64,000 nucleotides of DNA, from contig NZ_JOIX01000012.1 of the NCBI RefSeq assembly GCF_000720175.1, positions 1 to 64,000 on the forward strand, read 5' to 3'. The notes beneath the pieces were generated by a model. The model made no database searches and had not been told where the DNA came from. It saw nothing but the letters and a program-made list of their open reading frames with translations. The DNA comes from Streptomyces sp. NRRL S-337 (GTDB taxonomy: Bacteria > Actinomycetota > Actinomycetes > Streptomycetales > Streptomycetaceae). Each line of letters begins with the position of its first letter. The first letter of the stretch is position 1. Shown here piece after piece: positions 33,749 through 42,690 of this stretch. Position numbers and translations under genes: made by a program.

Positions 33749-34218
33749 TTGACCGAGATCACGGTATGCGGCGGCAGGATGTCGGTGATCTTCATCGGGA
33801 TCTTGAAGACGGCACGCGGTGTGCCCGCCGCCGCCCACGTTTCCCCGAATTGCAGGAGGTCTTCGTCCACGAAGAGTGCGAGTTCCTCCTTGTGCCCGAG
33901 CGGCGGCACCCCGCCGATGGTGTAACCGGTTTTGGTCTTGACGAAGTCGGCGTCGGCTTTGGTGATGTCGCTTCCCAGCGCCGCGGCCACGGCCTTCTCA
34001 TTGACCCGGTTGGGACCGCTGGCCAGGACGAGTACCGGCTCCTCCGTGGCCACGGCGTGGAACACCAGCGACTTGACGATCTGGGCCTTCTCGCACCGCA
34101 GCGCCCGGGCCGCGTCGTCGGCCGTGTGCGTCGACTCCGGGAGTTCGACGACGGTCAGGTCGAGGCCGTGCTGGTGGAGCCACTCCTGGTACTGACGGGC
34201 TCGCTTGCTGAGACTCAT
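33745..34218 (-). CDS. YbaK/ProX-type aminoacyl-tRNA deacylase
   Basis: The ATG at 34218 overlaps the adenylation-enzyme stop. The 157-aa protein has the YbaK/prolyl-editing fold: CEKAQIVKSLVFHA with the catalytic-type Lys, LVLASGPNRVNEKAVAAALG, and TGYTIGGVPPLGHKEELALFVDEDLL. The GGVPPLG loop is the family hallmark. These enzymes hydrolyse mischarged aminoacyl-tRNAs in trans. Being coupled between an amino acid-activating enzyme and a flavoprotein, it probably protects the host from misincorporating the unusual amino acid made here. Editing of the carrier-bound thioester is an alternative. Confidence 0.88.
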   Translation of the reverse strand: MSLSKRARQYQEWLHQHGLDLTVVELPESTHTADDAARALRCEKAQIVKSLVFHAVATEEPVLVLASGPNRVNEKAVAAALGSDITKADADFVKTKTGYTIGGVPPLGHKEELALFVDEDLLQFGETWAAAGTPRAVFKIPMKITDILPPHTVISVK

Positions 34219-35804
34219 GGCGATGACGCTCCGGAAGGGTGATGAAGGGTCAAAAGGGCGGCGCGATCGACCTTGCCGGTTTCCGTGAGAGGCAGCGACC
34301 TGCACACGTGCACGGCGGAAGGAACCATGTACTCGGGCAGCCGTGAGATGAGCGTTTCACGGACCGCGGAAGGCGTGCAATGTGTCGTTGCCGGCACGAC
34401 GAATGCCACCAGGATCTTCCCGCCGGCCACGGTCTCCGCCACCGTCACATAACTCTGCTTGACGGTCGGATCCTGGTCGAGGTGGTGGGAGATCTCGCCG
34501 AGCTCGATGCGGAAGCCGTTGACCTTCACCTGGTGGTCGAGCCGTCCTTGGAAGACCACATTGCCGTCTTCCAGCAGATGACCCCGGTCGCCCGTACGGT
34601 AGAGACGCTCGCGAGTGCCGTCGATGTCGCATACGAGGAACCGGTCCCGCACCGATTCGGGTTGGCCGAGATATCCGGGGGAGAGGCCGGGACCGGCCAG
34701 CCACACTTCGCCGACCTCACCGGGCGCGCACAGCCGCCCGTTGTCGACCACGTACAAGCGGGTGTTCTGAATGGGCAGTCCGATGGGCAGTGCCGAACCG
34801 GCCGGGGGCAGCTCACGCACCGGGTAGAAGGTGGCGAAGGTGGTGCACTCCGTAGGGCCGTAGACGCTGACGAGCCGGTCGGTTCCGTAGTGCTTTAGTG
34901 CCTTGGCGATATGCGTGACGGAGTGCGCTTCCCCGCCGGTGAGGATGGTCCGGACAGGGGACAGCGTGTCCGGGGCCTCATCGACCACGGTGTTGAACAA
35001 CGCCGTGGTCAGGAAGACCGTCGTGACCCTGTGCTCGGCCAGGACCCTCCGCAGCTCGGAAAGACGCACGAAGGGCGACGGGTAGAGCACACAGGTACCT
35101 CCGTGCAGCAGCGGTCCCCAGATCTCGAAGGTCGCTGCGTCGAAGGAGACCGGAGCCGCGTGCAGCACCACGCTGTGCTCGTCCAGCCGGGCGTAGCGGG
35201 CGCCGAAGACCAGGCGGGCGACACTGCGGTGGCGGATCGGCACGCCCTTGGGGCGACCGGTCGAACCCGATGTGAAGTTGATGTAGGCGAGGTCGTCCGG
35301 GCCCGGGCGCGTAGGGGGGTTGCCGTGGGTGCCGGTGGACCTTGTCTCCCCGATGTCCGTCGGAACGACCTGCTGGTCCGGGAAGCGGCGTGCGAGCAGC
35401 CCGGCCTGGTCAGTGATGAGCAGTCGGCATCCGGAGTGACGGAGGACTGCGCTCAGTCGTTCGTCGGGCCAGGAGGCGTCTACGGGGAGATAGGCGGCCC
35501 CGCACTTCAGCACTGCCAGGAGTGCGGCGATCAACTCCGGCGAGCGACCGATGCACACGCCGATGGTGTCTCGGGGGCGGGCACCCTCCGCGAGCAACCG
35601 TGCAGCCATCGCGTTGGCGAGCCGGTTCAGCGACCGGTAGGTGACCTGCCGGTCGCGGTGAATGATGGCTACGGCGTCGGCGTGGCGTGCGGCGCAGTGT
35701 TCGAAGAGGTCTTTGAGACTCCTGTCGCTCGGATACGGCTCGGTCGTTCGATTGATCTTGCGGTGAAGTGAGAGCGCCTTCTCACCACAGCTCAGCTGGT
35801 CCAC
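34215..35804 (-). CDS. Stand-alone NRPS adenylation enzyme
   Basis: This ~529-aa single adenylation domain has core motifs A3 INFTSGSTGRPKG, A4 FDAATFEIWGP, A5 VYGPTECTT, A7 LYRTGDRG, A8 FQGRLDHQVKVNGFRIELGEI and A10 LPLTETGKVDR. It lacks attached condensation and carrier domains, so it loads the separate carrier protein nearby. Specificity-pocket residues that I can place read D-A-F-?-L-G-V-T-F, an aliphatic code near those for Val/Ile; one position is ambiguous. GTG 35804 was chosen for its GGGAGCG ribosome binding site; it overlaps the thioesterase end by 23 nt. Kutzneride KtzB and CytC1 are functional analogues. Confidence 0.88.
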   Translation of the reverse strand: MDQLSCGEKALSLHRKINRTTEPYPSDRSLKDLFEHCAARHADAVAIIHRDRQVTYRSLNRLANAMAARLLAEGARPRDTIGVCIGRSPELIAALLAVLKCGAAYLPVDASWPDERLSAVLRHSGCRLLITDQAGLLARRFPDQQVVPTDIGETRSTGTHGNPPTRPGPDDLAYINFTSGSTGRPKGVPIRHRSVARLVFGARYARLDEHSVVLHAAPVSFDAATFEIWGPLLHGGTCVLYPSPFVRLSELRRVLAEHRVTTVFLTTALFNTVVDEAPDTLSPVRTILTGGEAHSVTHIAKALKHYGTDRLVSVYGPTECTTFATFYPVRELPPAGSALPIGLPIQNTRLYVVDNGRLCAPGEVGEVWLAGPGLSPGYLGQPESVRDRFLVCDIDGTRERLYRTGDRGHLLEDGNVVFQGRLDHQVKVNGFRIELGEISHHLDQDPTVKQSYVTVAETVAGGKILVAFVVPATTHCTPSAVRETLISRLPEYMVPSAVHVCRSLPLTETGKVDRAALLTLHHPSGASSP

Positions 35805-36555
35805 CAGACGCTCCCAGTCGTGAGTTGAGGGTGTCGAGCAGCTGCGGATGATGCGTGAGAGGGAAGAAATGCCCACCGGCAACTTCGATCAGCTCGAAGC
35901 CGCGGCGGCTGAAGCCTCGCCAGCCGGCCATGCTCGGCTCGTTGTCGATCGGGTCCGTACGTCCGTACACCGCCGTGATGGGTACGTCCACCCCGGTGCC
36001 GTGCCGGTCGCCCCACAGCTCGGCGAGCCGGATCTCGCTCCGTATTGCGGGCAGGAGCAGCCGCATGAGCCTGTCGTCGCCGAGAAGCTCAGGAGGGGTG
36101 CCCCCCATGTGCAGCAAAACGTCGCGGAAGGCGTCGTCCGGCAGATCATGCATATAGGGACGAGCCTGCGGAGCATCTGGACTGCGGCATCCGGAGACGA
36201 AGAGGCGTCGTGTCCGGCCGGGGTGCTCGGCCCCGGCGTGATGGGCAACTTCGTACGCCAAACGTGCGCCGAAGCTGTGACCGTAGAGGGCATGAGGCCG
36301 CTCAAGGTAGGGAGAGAACACTGCGGAGAGGTCCGTGAGCAGGGGGCCCCAACTTTCGTAGACCGCTTCCTTGATACGGGGCCCCCGCCCGGGAAGTCTC
36401 ACGGTGATCACCTCGACGCTGTCGCGCAATCCCTCTGCCCAACTCCGGAACACCTCCGGGCTGCCGCCCGCGTACGGGAAGCAGATCAAGGTGATGCTCG
36501 GGGAGCGGGACGCCTGCTTGCACGTCAGGATCCAGCGATCGTGGTCAGACTGCAC
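35782..36555 (-). CDS. Type II thioesterase
   Basis: The GTG start at 36555 gives about 257 aa. The alpha/beta hydrolase has ICFPYAGGSPEVFRSWAE at the N-terminus, GHSFGA with nucleophile Ser94, VYGRTDPID (Asp) and GGHFFPL (His). This family removes wrongly loaded groups from carrier proteins, or releases a finished aminoacyl unit. Because there is no downstream multimodular NRPS in the window, release of the tailored free amino acid is plausible here, as proposed for CytC-type halogenated aminobutyrate systems. Confidence 0.88.
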   Translation of the reverse strand: MQSDHDRWILTCKQASRSPSITLICFPYAGGSPEVFRSWAEGLRDSVEVITVRLPGRGPRIKEAVYESWGPLLTDLSAVFSPYLERPHALYGHSFGARLAYEVAHHAGAEHPGRTRRLFVSGCRSPDAPQARPYMHDLPDDAFRDVLLHMGGTPPELLGDDRLMRLLLPAIRSEIRLAELWGDRHGTGVDVPITAVYGRTDPIDNEPSMAGWRGFSRRGFELIEVAGGHFFPLTHHPQLLDTLNSRLGASGGPAELW

Positions 36556-36562
36556 AGCGGAC

Positions 36563-36832
36563 CTACGAGCCGGTGAGTGGCGCCGGCCGAGACTGGTTGC
36601 GCTGGATGACCGAGGCGACGGCGCGGATGCTGCTCTCGGCAAACAGGTCATCGGGTGGCAACGCGTCTTCTCCGAAGACCTCCTCGGCCCGGTCGATCAG
36701 CTTCACCGCGCTCAGCGAAGTGCCTCCGGCTGCGAAGAAGTCGTCCTCGGCCGTGGTCACCTTCAGCCCGAGTTCCTGGCACACACCGATCAGCCAGGTC
36801 TCCACCCGCTGGTCGTTCGCGATCTCAGACAT
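36563..36832 (-). CDS. Stand-alone peptidyl carrier protein
   Basis: The ATG at 36832 sits 7 nt after AGGAGG. The 89-aa acidic protein is a single carrier domain: LGLKVTTAEDDFFAAGGTSLSAVKLIDRAEEVFG, with Ser39 as the site for 4'-phosphopantetheine. It lies between the halogenase and the thioesterase, and presumably carries the amino acid loaded by the adenylation enzyme while the halogenase and flavoprotein act on it. Confidence 0.92.
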   Translation of the reverse strand: MSEIANDQRVETWLIGVCQELGLKVTTAEDDFFAAGGTSLSAVKLIDRAEEVFGEDALPPDDLFAESSIRAVASVIQRNQSRPAPLTGS

Positions 36833-36843
36833 GGGCACTCCTC

Positions 36844-37791
36844 CTAACGGACCGGGAAGCGGTAGCCGTTGACCGTGTGGTCCACGAACGTGTTGTGCCG
36901 GTACCTGTCCTTGCCGGACACCATGACCGCGCCGTACTTGTCGAGGCTGGCCGCGCCGCCGAACTCCTGCAGCGCATCGGAATGCGGATACACCTGCACC
37001 TGCGTGGGCAGGTAGCGGGACGCAAAACCAAGGCGCATGCGGTCGGTCAGACCGCTGTGCGGGTGGGAGGCGTGCATCAGCGTCGACCAGAAGATGATGA
37101 ACTGCCCTTGCCGCATGACTTGGGAAACGGCCTTGGATTCGTCAGGGGACCAATTCGGGTCCTTCTGCAGCTGCCGGTAGTCGTATCCGAAGAAGCCCCG
37201 CCTGATCCCGTCCTTCTCGACCTTGTTGATGGAATCCGGGTCGTATGTCATGACCTTGGACTCGTCGTAGTGCATCGTCTTGTGTGACCCGGGAACGAAT
37301 TGCAGGCATCCGGTATCGACACTGGCCTCGGTGAAGGCAGTCCACACCGTGATGGTGCCGCCGAATTCTGAATCCTCCGGCCACACGATCTGTGGATGCT
37401 TGGAGCCGGCCACGTTCGAGAAGTTGTCCGCCTGGTGCCAGTCCGTCCCTTCGTCCCCCGGGTACTTGGGGAAGAACTCGGTGCGCCAGCAGAGTACGTC
37501 CGGGCCGAGCAGGCTCGCCACCCGGTCGACGATCTCCGGCCTGGTGATGTGCTCCGCGAGGAAGTCGACGTCCAGGTGCCGGTCGTAGTTGGCCAGGTTG
37601 GTGCTGCCCGAGACGGCCTGCTTCTGGCTGTAGATGGAGGTCTTGGTGTTGATGAGCTTGGGCCTGAGCCGCTGCAGGTTCTGCTCCATCTCGCCCTCGT
37701 CGTAGAGGTCGAACGGACCGATGTACCCGTCGCGGTGGAACTTCTCGATTTCCGCGGAATCAAGGGCGAAATCGACGGACTGCTGTGTCAT
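36844..37791 (-). CDS. SyrB2-type Fe(II)/2-oxoglutarate halogenase acting on a carrier-bound amino acid
   Basis: This 315-aa protein closely follows SyrB2 throughout. The key site is TDWHQAD, where His119-Gln120-Ala121 has Ala in place of the Asp/Glu that hydroxylases use; that gap is where chloride binds iron. The second His ligand is His240 in [13 protein letters not shown], and Arg253 ([12 protein letters not shown]) should bind 2-oxoglutarate. Family members (SyrB2, CytC3, BarB1, KtzD) chlorinate unactivated methyl groups of aminoacyl-S-carrier proteins. With the adenylation code being Val/Ile-like, a gamma-chlorinated aliphatic residue is expected. It is the first gene of the leftward operon. 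Confidence 0.93.
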   Translation of the reverse strand: MTQQSVDFALDSAEIEKFHRDGYIGPFDLYDEGEMEQNLQRLRPKLINTKTSIYSQKQAVSGSTNLANYDRHLDVDFLAEHITRPEIVDRVASLLGPDVLCWRTEFFPKYPGDEGTDWHQADNFSNVAGSKHPQIVWPEDSEFGGTITVWTAFTEASVDTGCLQFVPGSHKTMHYDESKVMTYDPDSINKVEKDGIRRGFFGYDYRQLQKDPNWSPDESKAVSQVMRQGQFIIFWSTLMHASHPHSGLTDRMRLGFASRYLPTQVQVYPHSDALQEFGGAASLDKYGAVMVSGKDRYRHNTFVDHTVNGYRFPVR

Positions 37792-38105
37792 GTGTCGCCT
37801 TCTTTTCTGCACCTGTTGCCCACACATGGGCCCCTTAGGGGCACGAAAGGGCAGAGGAGATGCCGGGGAAAGAGGGGTGAGGGGTGAGGGGGAGGAGTGG
37901 GGGAGAGTGCGACGCAGCGCCAGAACGTGCCAGAACCCTTTCAAGGCCACCGTTCAGGCGAAGACCGAGGTTTCCCCTATGGAGATCTCAGCGGGAAACG
38001 ATCTCAATGGAACAGTGGCTCGGGCTTTCCGTCAAGCGCCTCCGGCGCTGACCGGAGCGTGTAGGTACCGGTGTAGGTACGGGTGCGTGGCGGGTATTCC
38101 GTGCC

Positions 38106-38612
38106 TTACGCCGGTCCGCTGTTACGGGGAGGGGAGACCGGCGGTGAGGCGTCGATGGCTCTCCTGGTGAGGTGCTCGTAAATGATGTGGGTCCGCACCT
38201 CCATCACCTCTTTGTGCCGGGTCAGACGGTCAGCGACGAACGAGTAGAGCTCGTCGGTGTTCGCCACCGCCACATGGAGCAGGAAGTCGTCGCTGCCGGT
38301 GGTGATGAAGATCCCCATGACTTCGGGGACGGTGTGCACCCAGTCCCGGAAGGGTTGAAGGACGGCGCGGGAGGGCGGGTACACGTGGACCGCCACGAGT
38401 GCCTGGACGGGCCTGCCCAGCGCGGTCAGATCGAGCTCGGCGGTGAATCTGCGGATCACGCCTCTGCGTCGCAGAGCTCGGAGCCGTTGAAGGGATGTCG
38501 AGGGGGCCACCCCGACGGCCGCGGCGAGGTCCCGGTTGGTGCGGCGGGCGTCCAACTGCAGGGCCCGAAGAAGTGCGTGATCGAGATTGTCCAGTTCCAA
38601 GGCACTCTCCAT
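38106..38612 (-). CDS. Lrp/AsnC-family transcriptional regulator
   Basis: This 168-aa protein has an N-terminal HTH (LDNLDHALLRALQLDARRTNRDLAAAVGVAPSTSLQRLRALRRRGVI) and the RAM ligand-binding domain (VQALVAVHVYPPSRAVLQPFRDWV ... GIFITTGSDDFLLHVAVANTDELYSFV). Lrp-type proteins sense amino acids. Its place upstream of the halogenase operon suggests it senses the precursor or product amino acid and tunes that operon. Confidence 0.9.
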   Translation of the reverse strand: MESALELDNLDHALLRALQLDARRTNRDLAAAVGVAPSTSLQRLRALRRRGVIRRFTAELDLTALGRPVQALVAVHVYPPSRAVLQPFRDWVHTVPEVMGIFITTGSDDFLLHVAVANTDELYSFVADRLTRHKEVMEVRTHIIYEHLTRRAIDASPPVSPPRNSGPA

Positions 38613-39401
38613 CGAAGTCGCCCGATGGGCCGGCCTCGTGCTCGGGTCGTACGCCGGCGCCGTGAGCTTGATCCTGAGTCACCCGCTGCTCTTCGGGCAA
38701 CTGCGGTGCTGTCGGGGCGCCATGACAGTGGTTTGACGGCCCGCATGCAGGTGGTCCGCGGCGGGCCTGCGGAAGGAGGAGCGGGAGCCATCGCCGCGAG
38801 CAGACGGCGCCCGCATGCAGATGTTCGGCGGAACCCGCCGTACGGGGTCGCGCACCGAACCAGTGACGGCGAATATCGACCGTCGCGAAATGCCGTGCCA
38901 CGGCGGTGGCCGGGGTGCTGGACGGCCCGTATGTTGCAGGGGCTCGTACCCGGTTGTCCCCTCGCGTGCCGGCCGCGACCGCGGCCAAGGCGGGATCGGC
39001 ACGTGGAGGAATCCCGACGGCTGCTCTCGTGGGTTTTGCCGAACCCGATTGTCGTCCCCACCTGCATCGTGATCACCGAGCTGGTAACCCCATATCCCAT
39101 CACCTGCATTCGACCCATGCGTCCGATATAGCCAGCAAACCTTCCGCCTCACGTGTCGTCGACCGGTCACGTGAGAGTGTGCAATTACCTACGCGAAGGT
39201 CGGTTCTTTACTTGTCGTAGATCAACTGATGGTCGGCGAATGACTCGCGGTCGTCGGGTGATTGGTTAGTTTCGAAACATGACCGTGCTTGCCAGTGGGA
39301 CCTGACACGCACGGCTTTGCAGGTCAGGAAGCATCCGATGTGCTCCGTCCGGCAGCACGGAGCGTGAGCGGCCGGCACGGATCGTTGATGAAGGGGGACT
39401 C
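38613..39401. other. Long intergenic region between Lrp-like and StrR-like regulators
   Basis: No supported gene in ~790 bp. The open frames here have non-coding composition. A repeated GCCCGCATGCAG stretch occurs at about 38741 and 38810. The right end (39170-39300) is AT-richer and probably carries the promoters for the StrR-like gene. Confidence 0.5.
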
Positions 39402-40322
39402 TTGGACCGCTGGAATCACGACGCATGCGACAGGGATTCAGCTTCATCGGCACGGGACGACGTACAGGAGACTGTGCAGTCCGTGCCGGTGAGCTCCTTA
39501 AATATCGGCAACACACTGAGGCAGGGCGGGATAAACGCCGACCATGCCAGGGCGTTGGCCGAATCCGTGGACAGTCTCCCGCCGATTCTGGTGCATCGCG
39601 GCACCATGCGGGTGATCGATGGACTCCACCGGCTCATGGCGATCGAATTCCTGGGGCGCCAGCAGATCGACGTCCGGTTCTTCGACGGCGATGAGGACGA
39701 GGCGTTCGTGGCGGCGGTTCAGGCGAACGTCGCGCACGGTCTGCCGCTGACTCTCGCTGAGCGCACGGCCGCGGCCGCACGGGTCGTGCGGACCCACGCG
39801 GAGTGGTCGGACCGCAGGATTGCCGCCGTCGTCGGCCTGTCGCCCAAGACGGTGGGTGCGGTGCGAGCGCGGTCAAGTGAGGAAATTCCTCAGACCATGG
39901 CCAGGGTCGGTCGCGATGGCCGGGTCAGGCGGCTGCCGGAGCGGAAGCGCAGGACCAGCACGACGGTCGCTGCTGATGATTGCGGGGCGGTCGACAGTAG
40001 TTCGGCCGTGCTTCCCCGCCGACCCGTGTCACCCTCGCATCCCGCCCGCCAGCGTGGCGTCACCGTCGGCGACTACCTGGCGAGGTATCAGACCCTGCGC
40101 CAAGACCCCTCCTTCCGGTTGACCGAGACGGGCCGGTTCCTGCTCAGGCTGCTTGAGCTCCACTTCGTCCGTGAACGAGAGTGGGACCGCTTGATCGCCA
40201 ATGTGCCGCCGCACCAGGCCGATTCAGTTGCCGACTTGGCGAGGGAGTGCGCCAAGGCATGGCTTCACTTCGCCGACAGAGCCGAGCAACAAGGCTCTGC
40301 GATGGTCCATCGCGCGGTATGA
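39402..40322 (+). CDS. StrR-like (ParB/sulfiredoxin-fold) pathway-specific activator
   Basis: The ~306-aa protein contains the ParB-like N-domain as in StrR-type antibiotic activators: VPVSSLNIGNTLR, LAESVDSLPPILVHRGTMRVIDGLHRLMAIEFLG, VRFFDGDEDEAFVAAVQANVAHGLPLTLAERTAAAARV. An HTH follows (WSDRRIAAVVGLSPKTVGAVRAR). StrR-family proteins switch on antibiotic clusters, so this is the likely main activator here. The start is a TTG at 39402 behind AAGGGGGAC. No perfect StrR-type GTTCGAC palindrome was spotted by eye. Confidence 0.85.
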   Translation: MDRWNHDACDRDSASSARDDVQETVQSVPVSSLNIGNTLRQGGINADHARALAESVDSLPPILVHRGTMRVIDGLHRLMAIEFLGRQQIDVRFFDGDEDEAFVAAVQANVAHGLPLTLAERTAAAARVVRTHAEWSDRRIAAVVGLSPKTVGAVRARSSEEIPQTMARVGRDGRVRRLPERKRRTSTTVAADDCGAVDSSSAVLPRRPVSPSHPARQRGVTVGDYLARYQTLRQDPSFRLTETGRFLLRLLELHFVREREWDRLIANVPPHQADSVADLARECAKAWLHFADRAEQQGSAMVHRAV

Positions 40323-40660
40323 ATCCTTGAAGGCGGCCGGGAGAACGGCGGCAGCTGCATGCCGGCAACCGGTCGCCTCCAGGACATGACGCATCGCTGC
40401 GGGGCGAGCGAATTCCCTGACACGTGGCATCGTCATGCGACCGACAAATGCCTTCGACCGGACGATGCTTGACGAGCTAAAACCGCTCTGAGTAGCGTCC
40501 ATGTGCAGCAAATGATCAGGCATCACAGATCCTGTTGATCTGGTTCTGATGCCTTCGAGATACGCGTCGTGCGATATATGACCGCACCACTCGTATATTC
40601 CCAGCTTGGTGACTCGACCACCGGAGCGGGCTCCTCGGCAAACGCATGGGAAGGCTGGTC
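40323..40660. other. Upstream region of the rightward biosynthetic operon
   Basis: No gene in ~340 bp. It precedes the 36-aa peptide gene and is the natural place for the promoter of the carbamoyltransferase-to-P450 operon. No confident -35/-10 pair was identified. Confidence 0.4.
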
Positions 40661-40771
40661 ATGTCAAAGGTCCTCCATAAGATTCCGATCCTCGGCGGCC
40701 TTCTGAAGAGGTTGTCGATGCGCAAGAAGAAGAAGGACGGCGGCGACGCCACGATGTATCCGCTGTACTGA
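40661..40771 (+). CDS. 36-aa basic peptide, candidate precursor or DUF5989-like accessory peptide
   Basis: ATG 40661 lies 8 nt after GGGAAGG. The product is MSKVLHKIPILGGLLKRL, then SMRKKKKDGGDATMYPLY. The first half would form a cationic amphipathic helix and the end is GGDATMYPLY. NodU/CmcH-type carbamoyltransferases often sit beside a ~50-aa DUF5989 membrane peptide with a basic RKK segment and an end like PFIYTLF. This peptide shares the FLK-x-RKK and IY-x-L flavour but lacks the membrane span. It could be a shortened accessory subunit or a RiPP-type precursor. It is 44 nt upstream of the carbamoyltransferase. Confidence 0.55.
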   Translation: MSKVLHKIPILGGLLKRLSMRKKKKDGGDATMYPLY

Positions 40772-40815
40772 AGTGCCTCGGTCATCATCTCGCCGCATGT
40801 AAAGGAATCGGTCAG

Positions 40816-42654
40816 ATGCCCCACTTGGTACTCGGTATTTCCTCCTACTACCACGACAGTGCAGCGGCTCTGGTCGAGGACGGGAAAGTCATCGCGGCCG
40901 CTCAGGAGGAGCGATTCAGCCGGCGTCGGCACGACCCGTCGTTTCCTGCTCAGGCCGTGAAGTACTGCCTCCAGGAGAGCGGGGCGAAGCTCGACGATGT
41001 GTCGACGGTCGCCTATTACGAGGACCCGCGGCTGAAGTTCCGCAGGGTTCTGGCGACGTTCGCCACGGCCGTTCCGTATGGCTTCGCTGCCTTCTCAGAG
41101 GCGCTGCCGGCCTGGCTCTCCTGGAAACGGCGGGCGGATGACACGGTGCGGCAAGAGCTTGCCGGGCTCGGCCTCGGCCCGGTTCCCGCCCTCTCCTGCC
41201 ACCGGCATCACGAGTCGCATGCCGCGTCGGCGTTCTTCCCCAGTCCCTACGAGTCCGCTGCGGTCCTGTGTGTCGACGGCGTAGGGGAGTGGGCGACCAC
41301 GACGCTGTGGCACGGGAGGGACCGCCAACTACGACAGCTCGCCGAGATACGCTTCCCGCACTCGCTGGGTCTGCTGTACTCCGCCTTCACCTATTTCTGT
41401 GGGTTCAAGGTGGACTCGGGCGAGTACAAGCTGATGGGGCTGGCGCCGTACGGCAAGCCGCGCTTCGCCGACGTGATCCGGAAGGAACTCATCGATATCA
41501 AGCCGGACGGATCCTTCCGGCTGAACATGCGGTACTTCGCGTACCTGCACGGCCAGGTGATGACCGGCCGCCGTTTCGAGGAGCTCTTTCGCGGCCCCCG
41601 GCGTAGCCCCGAAGGGCCGCTCACGGAGCGGGAGTTCGACCTCGCGGCTTCGATCCAGCAGGTCACGGAAGAGGTCGTCGGCCGGCTGGCTCGCACGGTG
41701 CGCAGGCTGACCGGTGAGCGACGGTTGTGCCTTGCGGGTGGCGTCGCCCTGAACTGCGTCGCCAACGGGAAGCTCGCTGAGCAGAAGGTGTTCGACGAGA
41801 TCTGGGTGCAGCCGGCTGCGGGCGACGCGGGAGGTGCGCTCGGCGCAGCGCTGTCGGCCGCGATGGAACGCGGCGCTTCCCGGGCGCACCTCGGTACGGG
41901 ACGCGACGGGATGGCGGGTGCCCTGCTCGGGCCCGAATACGACGACGAGGAGATCCGCGGCCACCTCGACGCGAAGGAGCTTCGGTACTCCCGGCCGGAG
42001 CCTGACGCACTGGTCCGGGAAGTCGTCACCGCGCTCGAAGGCGGAAGGGTCGTCGGGTGGTTCCAGGGGCGCATGGAGTTCGGTCCGCGGGCCCTGGGCA
42101 ACCGGTCGATCCTGGGCGATCCGCGGGACCCGGACATGCAGACCACGATGAACCTCAAGATCAAGTTTCGTGAGTCGTTCCGTCCGTTCGCTCCCTCGGT
42201 TCTGGCGTCGGACGCCCGAGACTACTTCCGGCTCACACAGGACAGTCCCTACATGCTGTTGGTGGCGGACATCGAGCACAGCAAGCGGGTGGACAGCAGT
42301 CCGTCGGCCGCGCACGCCACCGGTCTCGACCTGCTCCGCGTCCCGCGGTCGGTCCTTCCGGCCGTCACGCACGTCGACATGTCGGCGCGAGTCCAGACGG
42401 TGGCCGAGGAGGACAACCCCACCTACCACCGCCTGCTGTCCGCTTTCAAAGAACGGACCGGATGCCCAGTGCTGGTCAACACGTCCTTCAACGTCCGGGG
42501 CGAACCGATCGTGAACACGCCGGCCGACGCCGTCACATGCTTCATGCGCACCGACATCGACATGCTCGCGATCGGTGGGTTCCTCCTGCGCAAGGAGGAA
42601 CAGCCGGCCTGGCACGAGAACGGCGACTGGCGTACCGAAATTCCTCTCGACTGA
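40816..42654 (+). CDS. NodU/CmcH-family carbamoyltransferase
   Basis: The 612-aa protein has the Kae1-like N-domain (LGISSYYHDSAAALVEDGKVIAAAQEERF; HHESHAASAFFPSP; VLCVDGVGEWATTT) that makes carbamoyl-adenylate. Its YrdC-like C-domain contains RMEFGPRALGNRSILGDPR and FNVRGEPIV. It transfers a carbamoyl group from carbamoyl phosphate to a hydroxyl on the natural product, as in novobiocin, cephamycin and saxitoxin pathways. Length and motifs are complete. Short peptides flank it on both sides, as is usual for the SxtI-type subgroup. Confidence 0.93.
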   Translation: MPHLVLGISSYYHDSAAALVEDGKVIAAAQEERFSRRRHDPSFPAQAVKYCLQESGAKLDDVSTVAYYEDPRLKFRRVLATFATAVPYGFAAFSEALPAWLSWKRRADDTVRQELAGLGLGPVPALSCHRHHESHAASAFFPSPYESAAVLCVDGVGEWATTTLWHGRDRQLRQLAEIRFPHSLGLLYSAFTYFCGFKVDSGEYKLMGLAPYGKPRFADVIRKELIDIKPDGSFRLNMRYFAYLHGQVMTGRRFEELFRGPRRSPEGPLTEREFDLAASIQQVTEEVVGRLARTVRRLTGERRLCLAGGVALNCVANGKLAEQKVFDEIWVQPAAGDAGGALGAALSAAMERGASRAHLGTGRDGMAGALLGPEYDDEEIRGHLDAKELRYSRPEPDALVREVVTALEGGRVVGWFQGRMEFGPRALGNRSILGDPRDPDMQTTMNLKIKFRESFRPFAPSVLASDARDYFRLTQDSPYMLLVADIEHSKRVDSSPSAAHATGLDLLRVPRSVLPAVTHVDMSARVQTVAEEDNPTYHRLLSAFKERTGCPVLVNTSFNVRGEPIVNTPADAVTCFMRTDIDMLAIGGFLLRKEEQPAWHENGDWRTEIPLD

Positions 42655-42690
42655 CGGCAGTGAACATTACTGAGGCCTGGGGGTACGCAT

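Noticed and set aside
38613..39401. Several long open frames between the two regulators
   Set aside because: Composition is Arg/His/Pro-rich without ribosome binding sites or family resemblance; treated as intergenic.
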